The notes below the pieces were generated by a model that searched no databases, was not told the origin of the DNA, and saw nothing but the letters and a program-made list of their open reading frames with translations. Source: Flammeovirgaceae bacterium UBA2338 (lineage in GTDB: Bacteria > Bacteroidota > Bacteroidia > Cytophagales > Cyclobacteriaceae). Taken from it: a stretch of 64,000 bases of DNA. The DNA lies in the NCBI GenBank assembly GCA_002344795.1, contig DDUM01000027.1, forward strand, positions 1-64,000, written 5' to 3'. Both the position numbers and the translations under genes were made by a program. Position 1 is the first letter of the stretch; every line of letters begins with the position of its first letter. Below are positions 33,386 to 40,921 of this stretch, in pieces.

Positions 33386-34924
33386 TTATTCCTTACGGAT
33401 AAATAAACCATATCGTTCAGTTACTATCGCATCCGGAGACTTTGTTATGTGGCCATTGATGATCACGTATTCAAAACCATCAGCATATTGATGTGGCTCT
33501 TCGTAAGTTGCATTATCTTTTATTTTTAAAGGATCAAATACCAGGAGGTCAGCCTTAGAGCCCACTTTCACTTCTCCTCGTTTTTTCAATCCAATGATAG
33601 TCGCAGGCAGCGAAGTCATTTTTCTGATGGCATCAGTCAGTTCAAGGCTCTTCGTTTCATTCACATAGAGCCTGATAATTTTTGCAAAAGATCCATACCC
33701 TCTCGGATGGTGCATGGTAGGCGACCCATCAGAAGAAACACACACTAATGAATCTTGGATGAGCACGGTTTGCAATTCTTCATTCATTACAAAGTAAGCT
33801 CCCGAACCGCCCTCCGGTCCTATCACATCGATCAACACCTTTTCAAAAGGCATTTTTAAAGAGTCGGATACCTGCGTCAACGTCATTCCCCGCCAGGCCC
33901 CATCTCCAAATAAAGTAGCATCAGGGCCGTTACGCTTCATAATGCGCTTCCGTAAAAAGTCTTCAAGCTCTTCTCTTCTTGTTGCCTTAATTTTTCCAAA
34001 GTCATTCGGGGCCTTTGCCCAATCCGGAAATACAATGCCAATACCTGTATAGCTGGCGGTATAGGGATATACGTCTGCTGTAACATTTAGCCCCGCTCTC
34101 CTGGCTGAATCTAAAATTGATAACAATTGCTTTGCCCTCTCCTGGCCTTTTCCATACACCACTTTAAAATGAGAGATATGAACAGGTGCGTACGAACCCT
34201 GAAGCAACAGTTCGTTGATTGAGTTTTCAATCTGGTCATCATCTTCATTGCGCATATGGCTCATGATAATTCCTCCGTTATCACCTACTACTTTTGCCAG
34301 CGCTTCCATTTCCTCAGCTTCAGCATAATAACCAGGTGTATATTCCAATCCCGTGCTCAACCCAAAAGCACCGCGTTTCATACTTTGTCTCAATATTTCT
34401 TGCATGGATGCGAGCTGTTCTTCGGTAGGTTGAACGGAATAATTAGTACCGGACAGTTCTCTCAATGTGCTGTGACCAACAAAGGTGATTACATTAACGC
34501 CTAATCCAGTAGAATCAATTTGTGTCATCCAGGGTGAAAGATTTTCAGAAGCATAACTAAATCCATCTTGTCCCAATGCGATGGTAGTTACTCCCATGTC
34601 TCTGAAGTTTTGAAAGTCTGCATTCGCTACAGGATCTCCGTGAGCATGCGCATCAATAAAGCCGGGAGTAATTATTTTTCCTTTAGCATTAATAATGTGA
34701 TCAACTTCTACTTTTTTCAAATCCACATCCCCAATAAATGCAATGGTATCAGCCCGAATCAATACATCGCCCGAAAATTCTTTTGATCCGGTTCCATCAA
34801 TTATAGTCCCGTTGGTTATCAAAATATCAAAGCTCCCCGTAGGCGAGTCCGAATCTTTACAGGCATAAAGCAACAGTCCAAAAAATATAGCTAAAGAATA
34901 TTTAAAGAAATGAGAATACTTCAT
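33386..34924 (-). CDS. N-acyl-D-amino-acid deacylase (D-aminoacylase)-like lipoprotein
   Basis: A 512-residue amidohydrolase from ATG 34924, which overlaps the SDR stop by four bases (ATGA); the frame also has an upstream start that is less likely. The signal peptide ends in a lipobox (LLLYAC). D-aminoacylase landmarks are GFIDAHAHGD, a GLSTGLEYTPG segment, ISHFKVVYG, DVYPYTASYTG, and SDGSPTMHHPRGYGSF. The zinc-ligand cysteine usual in this family appears to be replaced (LGQDGFS instead of NCG). The family cleaves N-acyl groups from D-amino acids. It is the third gene of a cupin-SDR-deacylase operon and has a paralogue at 56173-57744. Confidence 0.87.
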   Translation of the reverse strand: MKYSHFFKYSLAIFFGLLLYACKDSDSPTGSFDILITNGTIIDGTGSKEFSGDVLIRADTIAFIGDVDLKKVEVDHIINAKGKIITPGFIDAHAHGDPVANADFQNFRDMGVTTIALGQDGFSYASENLSPWMTQIDSTGLGVNVITFVGHSTLRELSGTNYSVQPTEEQLASMQEILRQSMKRGAFGLSTGLEYTPGYYAEAEEMEALAKVVGDNGGIIMSHMRNEDDDQIENSINELLLQGSYAPVHISHFKVVYGKGQERAKQLLSILDSARRAGLNVTADVYPYTASYTGIGIVFPDWAKAPNDFGKIKATRREELEDFLRKRIMKRNGPDATLFGDGAWRGMTLTQVSDSLKMPFEKVLIDVIGPEGGSGAYFVMNEELQTVLIQDSLVCVSSDGSPTMHHPRGYGSFAKIIRLYVNETKSLELTDAIRKMTSLPATIIGLKKRGEVKVGSKADLLVFDPLKIKDNATYEEPHQYADGFEYVIINGHITKSPDAIVTERYGLFIRKE

Positions 34925-35682
34925 AATATGCTTTTTATCCATCCACCGTCTACAGCAAGGGACACCCCCGTGATATAGCTTGCCCGCTCGCTTGCCAAAA
35001 AGGCTACAGCTGAAGCAAATTCTTCTGGTTGGCCAAATCTTCCTAAAGGAATTTCTGAAGTAACATTGGCAACCGCTGGATTACCTTCTATCAATTTAAT
35101 GAGCCTGGTCGTTTCAGTATAACCTGGCATCACATTGTTCACAGTAATATTATACTTTCCCAATTCATTAGAAAGTGATTTCATCAAACCTGCTACAGAA
35201 GCCCTGACTGCATTGGACAATATCAAATTATTCACTGGCTGTTTCACTGCTTGCGAAGTAATGGCAATAATACGACCCCAGTTTTGCTTTTTCATACCCG
35301 GTAAAAATCCACTGACCAAACCAACAGCACTTCCCAACAATTGTTGGGTGGCCTTATCCCAGTCCTCCTGACTAAACGATTCAAATTGGCCAGCGGGAGG
35401 GCCGCCTGTGTTCGTTACCAAAACATCCACCTTACCCAATTCACTTAGTACGGTTGAAATGATATGATCGCGGTCTTTCGGTTGGGATAGATCACCAACA
35501 ACAGAAAGTACCTTTGCACCAGTTGCTCTGATTTCTTCAGCAGTTTTTTCCAGTGTTTCCCTATTCCTTCCGTTGATAATCACTGAAGCTCCTTCCTCTG
35601 CCAACAACATAGCTACTGCCTTCCCCAATCCCTGACTCGATGCAGCCACAAAAGCTACTTTACCCTTTAATCCTAAGTCCAT
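34921..35682 (-). CDS. short-chain dehydrogenase/reductase with altered active-site residues
   Basis: A 253-residue SDR from ATG 35682, which overlaps the cupin stop (TAATG). The nucleotide-binding motif is ASSQGLGKA, followed by NTGGPPAG and an ITS strand. The usual Y-x3-K pair aligns with SNAVR: the tyrosine position is Ser and the lysine position Arg. This change is typical of a recognised FabG-like subgroup carrying L-S-N-x2-R. The C-terminus has GRFGQPEEFA and SYITGVSLAVDGG. It is the middle gene of a three-gene operon; the substrate is unknown. Confidence 0.87.
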   Translation of the reverse strand: MDLGLKGKVAFVAASSQGLGKAVAMLLAEEGASVIINGRNRETLEKTAEEIRATGAKVLSVVGDLSQPKDRDHIISTVLSELGKVDVLVTNTGGPPAGQFESFSQEDWDKATQQLLGSAVGLVSGFLPGMKKQNWGRIIAITSQAVKQPVNNLILSNAVRASVAGLMKSLSNELGKYNITVNNVMPGYTETTRLIKLIEGNPAVANVTSEIPLGRFGQPEEFASAVAFLASERASYITGVSLAVDGGWIKSIL

Positions 35683-36041
35683 TATTTTCTTAAATAATCG
35701 TCTGTACCATCTAACCAGTCTTCGCGGGGCGGTGACCATGAATCAATTTCTACTACATCACCGATCATCAGTGCCTCATGAGGTACATTGGAAGGAATGA
35801 CCACAACATCACCAGCATCCAAATCCATTTGTTGCTCCTTGTTGGCGCCAAACCAAAATCTCATTTTCCCAGAGACTACCTGAGTGATCTGCTCATGAAC
35901 ATGATGATGAAGTGGCACCACAAACCCATCTTTAAAATTCATTTTAGCAATCATCATTTTCTCTCCCGTGATAATTCTTCTTTTCATAGAAGGGTTTACT
36001 TCCTCCCGGGGAACAGATTCCCAATTAATTTTCTTCACCAT
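35682..36041 (-). CDS. small cupin-domain protein
   Basis: A 119-residue single-domain cupin from ATG 36041; the frame also opens at a TTG nine bases upstream. Motif 1 is PLHHHVHEQITQVVSGK with three possible His ligands and Glu; motif 2 is DAGDVVVIPSNVPHEA. It resembles the KdgF/RemF-like group, some of which open uronate or sugar rings. It heads the operon with the SDR and D-aminoacylase and lies 185 bases from the divergent pentapeptide-repeat gene, with an operator-like palindrome between. Confidence 0.85.
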   Translation of the reverse strand: MVKKINWESVPREEVNPSMKRRIITGEKMMIAKMNFKDGFVVPLHHHVHEQITQVVSGKMRFWFGANKEQQMDLDAGDVVVIPSNVPHEALMIGDVVEIDSWSPPREDWLDGTDDYLRK

Positions 36042-36103
36042 AGTTAGCAATATTTTGGTAGTACATATTTGTCGAACGACTAAGGTAAAATAATTTGATC
36101 AAT

Positions 36104-36119
36104 TGTACGGTATCGTACA
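36104..36119. promoter_or_regulatory. operator-like palindrome between divergent genes
   Basis: TGTACG-GTAT-CGTACA is a perfect six-base inverted repeat, and another TGTACA follows at 36124-36129. It lies in the intergenic region between the cupin operon and the pentapeptide-repeat gene, a natural place for a shared regulator site. No regulator gene is adjacent. Confidence 0.35.
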
Positions 36120-36234
36120 CATCTGTACATTTTTGAATGTTCAAAAAAAACAAAACCCTGAATAGGGTCATTATTGCCTCATTTCCCAACTGGCATGTTC
36201 CTTGAGGAAATAAAAGCGTACTAACAAACCTAAT

Positions 36235-36933
36235 ATGCGTACATTCTTTACAATCACACTTATCTTTCTTGGCATTACCACTTATGCTCAACAAACAGTA
36301 AACGCTCAGGATATCATTAAAAAGATCAACTCGGGTGAAGACGTAATCTATAAAAATATTACTGTAGAGGGATACCTTGATTTAACTGATTTGAATAATA
36401 GAAGGCGTACAGAATCTTCATTTGATTTCTTTGGAAAAGGGAATGATACCTACGAGAGTTCGGTGGAGGGATCGCTTACCTTTATTAACTGCACTTTCAC
36501 AGATGATGTAATTGCTTATTACCATGTAGAACGGGACAATGATACTTTTATCGCTCACTTTGAAGAAGACGTAGTTTTCCAAAACTGTACGTTCAGGAGA
36601 AAAAGCGAATTCAAATATTCCGAATTTGAAGAAAATGCTGACTTCAGTGGTTCGATATTTAACAGAGAGGCCAACTTTAAATATGCAGAGTTTTCAGATG
36701 CGCCCAATTTCTCGGATGTCAGCTTCAGAGATGATGCCAATTTCAAATATGCTGAGTTTCCACGAGGAGCCTCATTCCAATCAGCTACATTTTTGCAGTT
36801 GGCCAACTTCAAATACACCAAGTTTCGCACCCCGCTCAACCTCAAAAACATTCAATTTAGAGGAGAAGAGGATTTTAAATACACTAAAGTAGACGGGCAA
36901 AGCTTTACGGCATATTTGCTAAAAAATCGCTAA
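36235..36933 (+). CDS. secreted pentapeptide-repeat protein
   Basis: A 232-residue exported protein (signal peptide to about TTYAQ). From about residue 85 the chain is a pentapeptide-repeat helix, with Phe at the central position of most units (ATF, ADF, ANF, AEF). Within it, FKY(A/S/T)(E/K)F recurs every 20 residues, so one coil of the square beta-helix repeats five times (about 122-216). Known pentapeptide proteins include DNA mimics that protect gyrase, but an exported one is unlikely to do that; a structural or surface role is inferred. It stands alone. Confidence 0.82.
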   Translation: MRTFFTITLIFLGITTYAQQTVNAQDIIKKINSGEDVIYKNITVEGYLDLTDLNNRRRTESSFDFFGKGNDTYESSVEGSLTFINCTFTDDVIAYYHVERDNDTFIAHFEEDVVFQNCTFRRKSEFKYSEFEENADFSGSIFNREANFKYAEFSDAPNFSDVSFRDDANFKYAEFPRGASFQSATFLQLANFKYTKFRTPLNLKNIQFRGEEDFKYTKVDGQSFTAYLLKNR

Positions 36934-37076
36934 ACTTAAAAAATCAGTATTCTAAGTGCATTGTTTCCGCAGGCCAGTAGTTCTCCTGCAACACTTATAA
37001 AGCAATAAGACCACCCATCAATTGTGGCCTTTATAGAAAGGTTTATCAAATAAATTTACGCGAAATTAGGCGTGAA

Positions 37077-39314
37077 TTGAGATTATACATAGGATTGGCT
37101 TTAAGCTGGCTGTTGGCAACTGCGGCCATTGCACAGGGAATCTCCAGAAAAACCGTAAATATTAGTGAGACAGAAGCACTCATAAAGATTGATGGTCGAC
37201 TGGATGAATCTGTATGGAAGGATATTGCGCCTGCCAAAGACTTTATCCAAACGTTCCCCTACGATTCTTCCCTATCCGATACGCAATGTGATATCTATTT
37301 TACCTATGATAAAGATAACATCTATATAGGCACACGATGCAACGATCTTGATCCCACCAAAAAATTCGCCATTCTTTCAAAACGCAGAGATTTTCGTGGC
37401 CCTGGAATTGAAAGTGTAAATGTTGTCCTGGATCCTTTTATGGATCAGACTAATGCGTATTCTTTTGGTCTTAACCCACTTGGTGTTCAAAAAGAAGGAC
37501 TGGTAGTAAATGGCGGAAACCAATCAGAGGACTTTTCTTTGGACTGGGACAATAAATGGGAGGGTGAATCCTATATTGGTGATGGTTTCTGGACATCCGA
37601 AATGGCTATACCCTTTAAAACCATTAGGTTTCCAGAAGGATCTTCAAAATGGTATTTCAATGCTTATCGTGTAGACAGTAAAACCAATGAACGTGCGACA
37701 TGGAATAGAGTTCCCCGTAACTTCAGACCTTACTCCTTATCGTATACTGGTGAATTGATATGGGATAAACCACTTCCGAAACCAGGTGGTAATATTTCTG
37801 TTATTCCCTTCGTTTCTTCAGGTCTAAACAAGGATTTTGAAGAAGGTACCGCAACAACATTTCAAAAAGCCATTGGTGGTGATGTAAAGATTGCCCTCAC
37901 ACCCTCTATGAATCTTGACTTAACGATCAATCCCGATTTTTCCCAGGTGGAGGTTGATAAACAAGTAACTAATGTTGATCGATTTGAAATTTTCTTTCCT
38001 GAAAAAAGACAGTTCTTTCTTGAAAATGCTGACCTGTTTGCTTCGTTTGGAAATGAAAAAGCCCGCCCTTTTTTCTCAAGAAGAATTGGTGTAGCTATTG
38101 ACACTTCTACAGGATCTAACGTACAGAACAAAATTTATGGAGGGTTCAGATTAAATGGAAAATTAAATAATAGACTAAGAGTAGGGCTGCTCAACATGCA
38201 GGCGGCTGAAGATAATCAAATTCAATTACCCAGTATAAACTATACTGTAGCTGCAATTCAGCAACAAGTTTTTAGCAGATCCAATATCTCGGCTTTTTTT
38301 ATTAATAAACAATCATTTAATGGCACTTATACAGACAAACTATTTGATGAGCAAGTAAACTACAACAGAGTAATGGGCATTGATTACAATCTGGCATCCA
38401 TTACCAATACCTGGACTGGAAAAATTTTCTATCATCAGAGTTTTCAGAAACAAAAACCTGGTGAACAGTATTCACATGGCGCATCCCTTCGGTACAGCAC
38501 ACAAAAATGGGAAGTAGAATGGGACCATACCATGATAGGCGAAAATTACAATGCAGAGGTTGGCTTCGTAAAGAGAACCAACATCAATAGTATCATACCT
38601 AAAATAAGCTATAAGATTTATCCAAAAAAAGGGATAATTAACAACCATGGTCCAGAATCAAACATTGAATATTTTTGGAATGAAGATGGTCGTACCGATC
38701 AGCTTATACGTTTTTCTTATAATCTAAGGTTTCAAAACAATGCGAGCGCTCGCATCTCATATAGCAATGAATACACCAAATTAATAAATGATTTTGACCC
38801 CACCCGCTCGCCAGATGAAGACAACCCACAGCTACTGGCAGCTGGTTCTGATTATAACTATCAAAGCTACTGGATGCGTTTTGAGTCCGACCCCCGGAAG
38901 TTATTCTCCTATGAGCTAAAACATTCAGGAGGTGAGTATTTTAATGGCACACGGTATGAATATAGCCCTTCTATTACTTACCGATTTCAACCCCTCGGAA
39001 GCCTCACACTGGATTATAGTTTAAATAGGATAAAACTCCCTCTTCCTTACCCAACCAGAGATATTCATTTAATTGGGCCCAGATTGGATTTAACACTGAC
39101 CAAAAAGTTATTCCTCACTAACTTCATGCAGTTCAATACACAAAATACAAATGTGAATATCAACGCCAGACTGCAATGGCGATTCAAACCTGCCAGTGAT
39201 CTATTCCTGGTTTACACGGATAATTATATGTTCAGCTTTGAAGACCCCAATACCAATTGGATTCCGCGCACAAGAGCACTCGTTTTCAAAATGACTTATT
39301 GGCTTAACCTCTAG
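37077..39314 (+). CDS. DUF5916 outer-membrane protein with CBM9-like N-terminal domain, paralogue A
   Basis: A 745-residue protein starting at TTG, with a signal peptide (to about AIAQ). Residues 25-210 form a CBM9-like/DOMON-related beta domain (IKIDGRLDESVWKDI, YIGTRCND). The remainder is the DUF5916 barrel, with the core NPDFSQVEVDKQ, RFEIFFPEKRQFFLEN and FFSRRIG. The end (VFKMTYWLNL) is typical of an outer-membrane beta-barrel. The function is unknown; the family is widespread in Bacteroidota. A close paralogue lies at 40922-43147, and each is followed by a convergent lipid A acyltransferase gene. Confidence 0.87.
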   Translation: MRLYIGLALSWLLATAAIAQGISRKTVNISETEALIKIDGRLDESVWKDIAPAKDFIQTFPYDSSLSDTQCDIYFTYDKDNIYIGTRCNDLDPTKKFAILSKRRDFRGPGIESVNVVLDPFMDQTNAYSFGLNPLGVQKEGLVVNGGNQSEDFSLDWDNKWEGESYIGDGFWTSEMAIPFKTIRFPEGSSKWYFNAYRVDSKTNERATWNRVPRNFRPYSLSYTGELIWDKPLPKPGGNISVIPFVSSGLNKDFEEGTATTFQKAIGGDVKIALTPSMNLDLTINPDFSQVEVDKQVTNVDRFEIFFPEKRQFFLENADLFASFGNEKARPFFSRRIGVAIDTSTGSNVQNKIYGGFRLNGKLNNRLRVGLLNMQAAEDNQIQLPSINYTVAAIQQQVFSRSNISAFFINKQSFNGTYTDKLFDEQVNYNRVMGIDYNLASITNTWTGKIFYHQSFQKQKPGEQYSHGASLRYSTQKWEVEWDHTMIGENYNAEVGFVKRTNINSIIPKISYKIYPKKGIINNHGPESNIEYFWNEDGRTDQLIRFSYNLRFQNNASARISYSNEYTKLINDFDPTRSPDEDNPQLLAAGSDYNYQSYWMRFESDPRKLFSYELKHSGGEYFNGTRYEYSPSITYRFQPLGSLTLDYSLNRIKLPLPYPTRDIHLIGPRLDLTLTKKLFLTNFMQFNTQNTNVNINARLQWRFKPASDLFLVYTDNYMFSFEDPNTNWIPRTRALVFKMTYWLNL

Positions 39315-39320
39315 ATGTAA

Positions 39321-40214
39321 TTAAGCAACTGACTTCAGCTCCTCCTTATTCACATCAAAATCTTTTCTTTTTCTCTTCCAGCGTTTGTGCGTCCAAAGCC
39401 AGTAAGAAGGTTCATTTTTTATATCTCCCTCCAGCATACGAGTATGCATTTCACTGATCATCCCTACCTGTAATTCTCCAGGGTTTTCACAAACCAGTTT
39501 ATACTCCATCTCGTAGTAGCCTCTCTTCACTTTATGAATAAAGCCATAAATCACAGGTGTGTTATTATCCCTGGAAAATTTTTCAGTTCCAAACTGAACC
39601 GCTGTCTCCTGATTTAAGAATTCCGTAAAGTAAGGTTTCTGAAAATGTTTAGGACACTGATCAGATCCAAAAATAAACGTGACAGGTTTTGACTCATCCT
39701 TTACAATTTGTTTTGCCTCCTCATAACTTTTCATCCATAATCCAAACTTGGATCTGCTTTGCATTATTTTATTGTTCATGAATTTATTATTCAGCGGAGT
39801 AAATAGTGCCAATGGCTGGTGAGGTAAATGCCTGGCAACACTTACAGCAAATAATTCCCAATTACCATTGTGGCCACCGACTAACGTAACGTGTTGTCCC
39901 TTATCAAAAAACTTTTGAAAAATTTCCGGATTGCGATGAGTAAACCTTCTATCCAATTCAAATTCAGAAATTGAAAATGCTTTTACGGACTCGACAATTA
40001 AATCACAGAAATGAACAAAGAACTCACGTTCAATATCCAACCGCTTTTTGGCGGACAATTCAGGAAATGAGTTTTGAAGATTGGCACGCACCACTGCTTT
40101 ACGATAGCCCACCAAATGATATACAACAAAAAACAACCCGTTTGATATTCCATATAATATCCAACTAGGTAAAAGGCTGAAGGGTCTGAGAACTAAATAA
40201 TACAGCAAAGGCAT
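39321..40214 (-). CDS. lipid A acyltransferase (LpxL/HtrB family), paralogue A
   Basis: A 297-residue membrane-anchored acyltransferase. The catalytic H-x4-E motif appears as GGHNGNWE; conserved downstream elements are LYTPLNNKF-like LFTPLNNKFMNN, GSDQCP, and the acyl-chain region NEPSYWLWTHKRWK. The family adds a late acyl chain to lipid A (or the glycine-lipid/ornithine-lipid pathways in some Bacteroidota). The gene converges with DUF5916 paralogue A, seven bases apart. Its paralogue is at 43193-44092. Confidence 0.9.
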   Translation of the reverse strand: MPLLYYLVLRPFSLLPSWILYGISNGLFFVVYHLVGYRKAVVRANLQNSFPELSAKKRLDIEREFFVHFCDLIVESVKAFSISEFELDRRFTHRNPEIFQKFFDKGQHVTLVGGHNGNWELFAVSVARHLPHQPLALFTPLNNKFMNNKIMQSRSKFGLWMKSYEEAKQIVKDESKPVTFIFGSDQCPKHFQKPYFTEFLNQETAVQFGTEKFSRDNNTPVIYGFIHKVKRGYYEMEYKLVCENPGELQVGMISEMHTRMLEGDIKNEPSYWLWTHKRWKRKRKDFDVNKEELKSVA

Positions 40215-40258
40215 AATATCAACAAGCTAACCATGAGACAATTGGCCACAATTTAGGC

Positions 40259-40771
40259 TCAATAATAAGGCATTCCAAAATTAGTCCCATAAACAGTGTC
40301 AGGAGATGGCGAATTGCTTGGCTTCATTCGTAGATGGATTGTATCACCTATAGAGTCGTGGTGCATTATGTATTTAGATGATCCACTAAAAACTTTAAGC
40401 ATCATTTCTTCTGAAGGGAGGTTCTTCACATTATTTTCATCGAACTCATAGGCATGAGGATATTTAGTTTTTTTAATTCGATCCACCGCTTTCTCTATAT
40501 CATAATTCACATAGCGAAAACCTGCTTTCGAATCCAAATGCAACCAGTAAGCTCCAGGTTTTCCAAAAGGCAGCCACCTCACAATTTCCTTTGATAAATT
40601 GAACAGGAATTTCAATCGACAACAGCTTGTCCATACACTCACGAGACATGGGCCCAATATTACATCACCACCCACTACATTTTGATCAACACCTGATCGT
40701 TCTGCATCATTGAGTACAGCCTCCAGGGCAGGAAGGTTTCCATGAATGTCATAGATTGCAGCAATTTTCAT
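40259..40771 (-). pseudogene. decayed metallophosphoesterase (frameshift plus internal deletion)
   Basis: The first ~41 residues match a calcineurin-like phosphoesterase: AAIYDIHGNLPALEAVL (D-x-H) and VVGGDVILGP (GD). After GP the frame departs from the family; in the next frame the sequence continues MSRECMDKLLSIEIPVQFIK then GNCE, the expected GN-x-E motif. Thereafter the original frame resumes with the family's C-terminal signature (FGKPGAYWLHLDS, DIEKAVDRIKKTKYPHAYEF). The segment holding the active-site His and GHTH is absent. A one-base deletion near 40651 and a deletion of about 80-100 codons near 40570 explain this. It lies between the two duplicated gene pairs. Confidence 0.75.
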
Positions 40772-40921
40772 GTTAATAATGGGCTACTCAACTATAGTCA
40801 CTCCAATGCATGAATGCATGGATTCATAGATTTTAAAAATCCACTCCAAAATTTCTAATCAATTTACCGAAAGTGTAAAAACTCCCCACTTAAAGGGAAG
40901 AAAATAGCACATTTACTAACT

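Noticed and set aside
36598..36894. Regular 60-bp periodicity that might suggest a CRISPR array
   Set aside because: It is in-frame coding for pentapeptide repeats; repeat units vary at third positions and there are no unique spacers.
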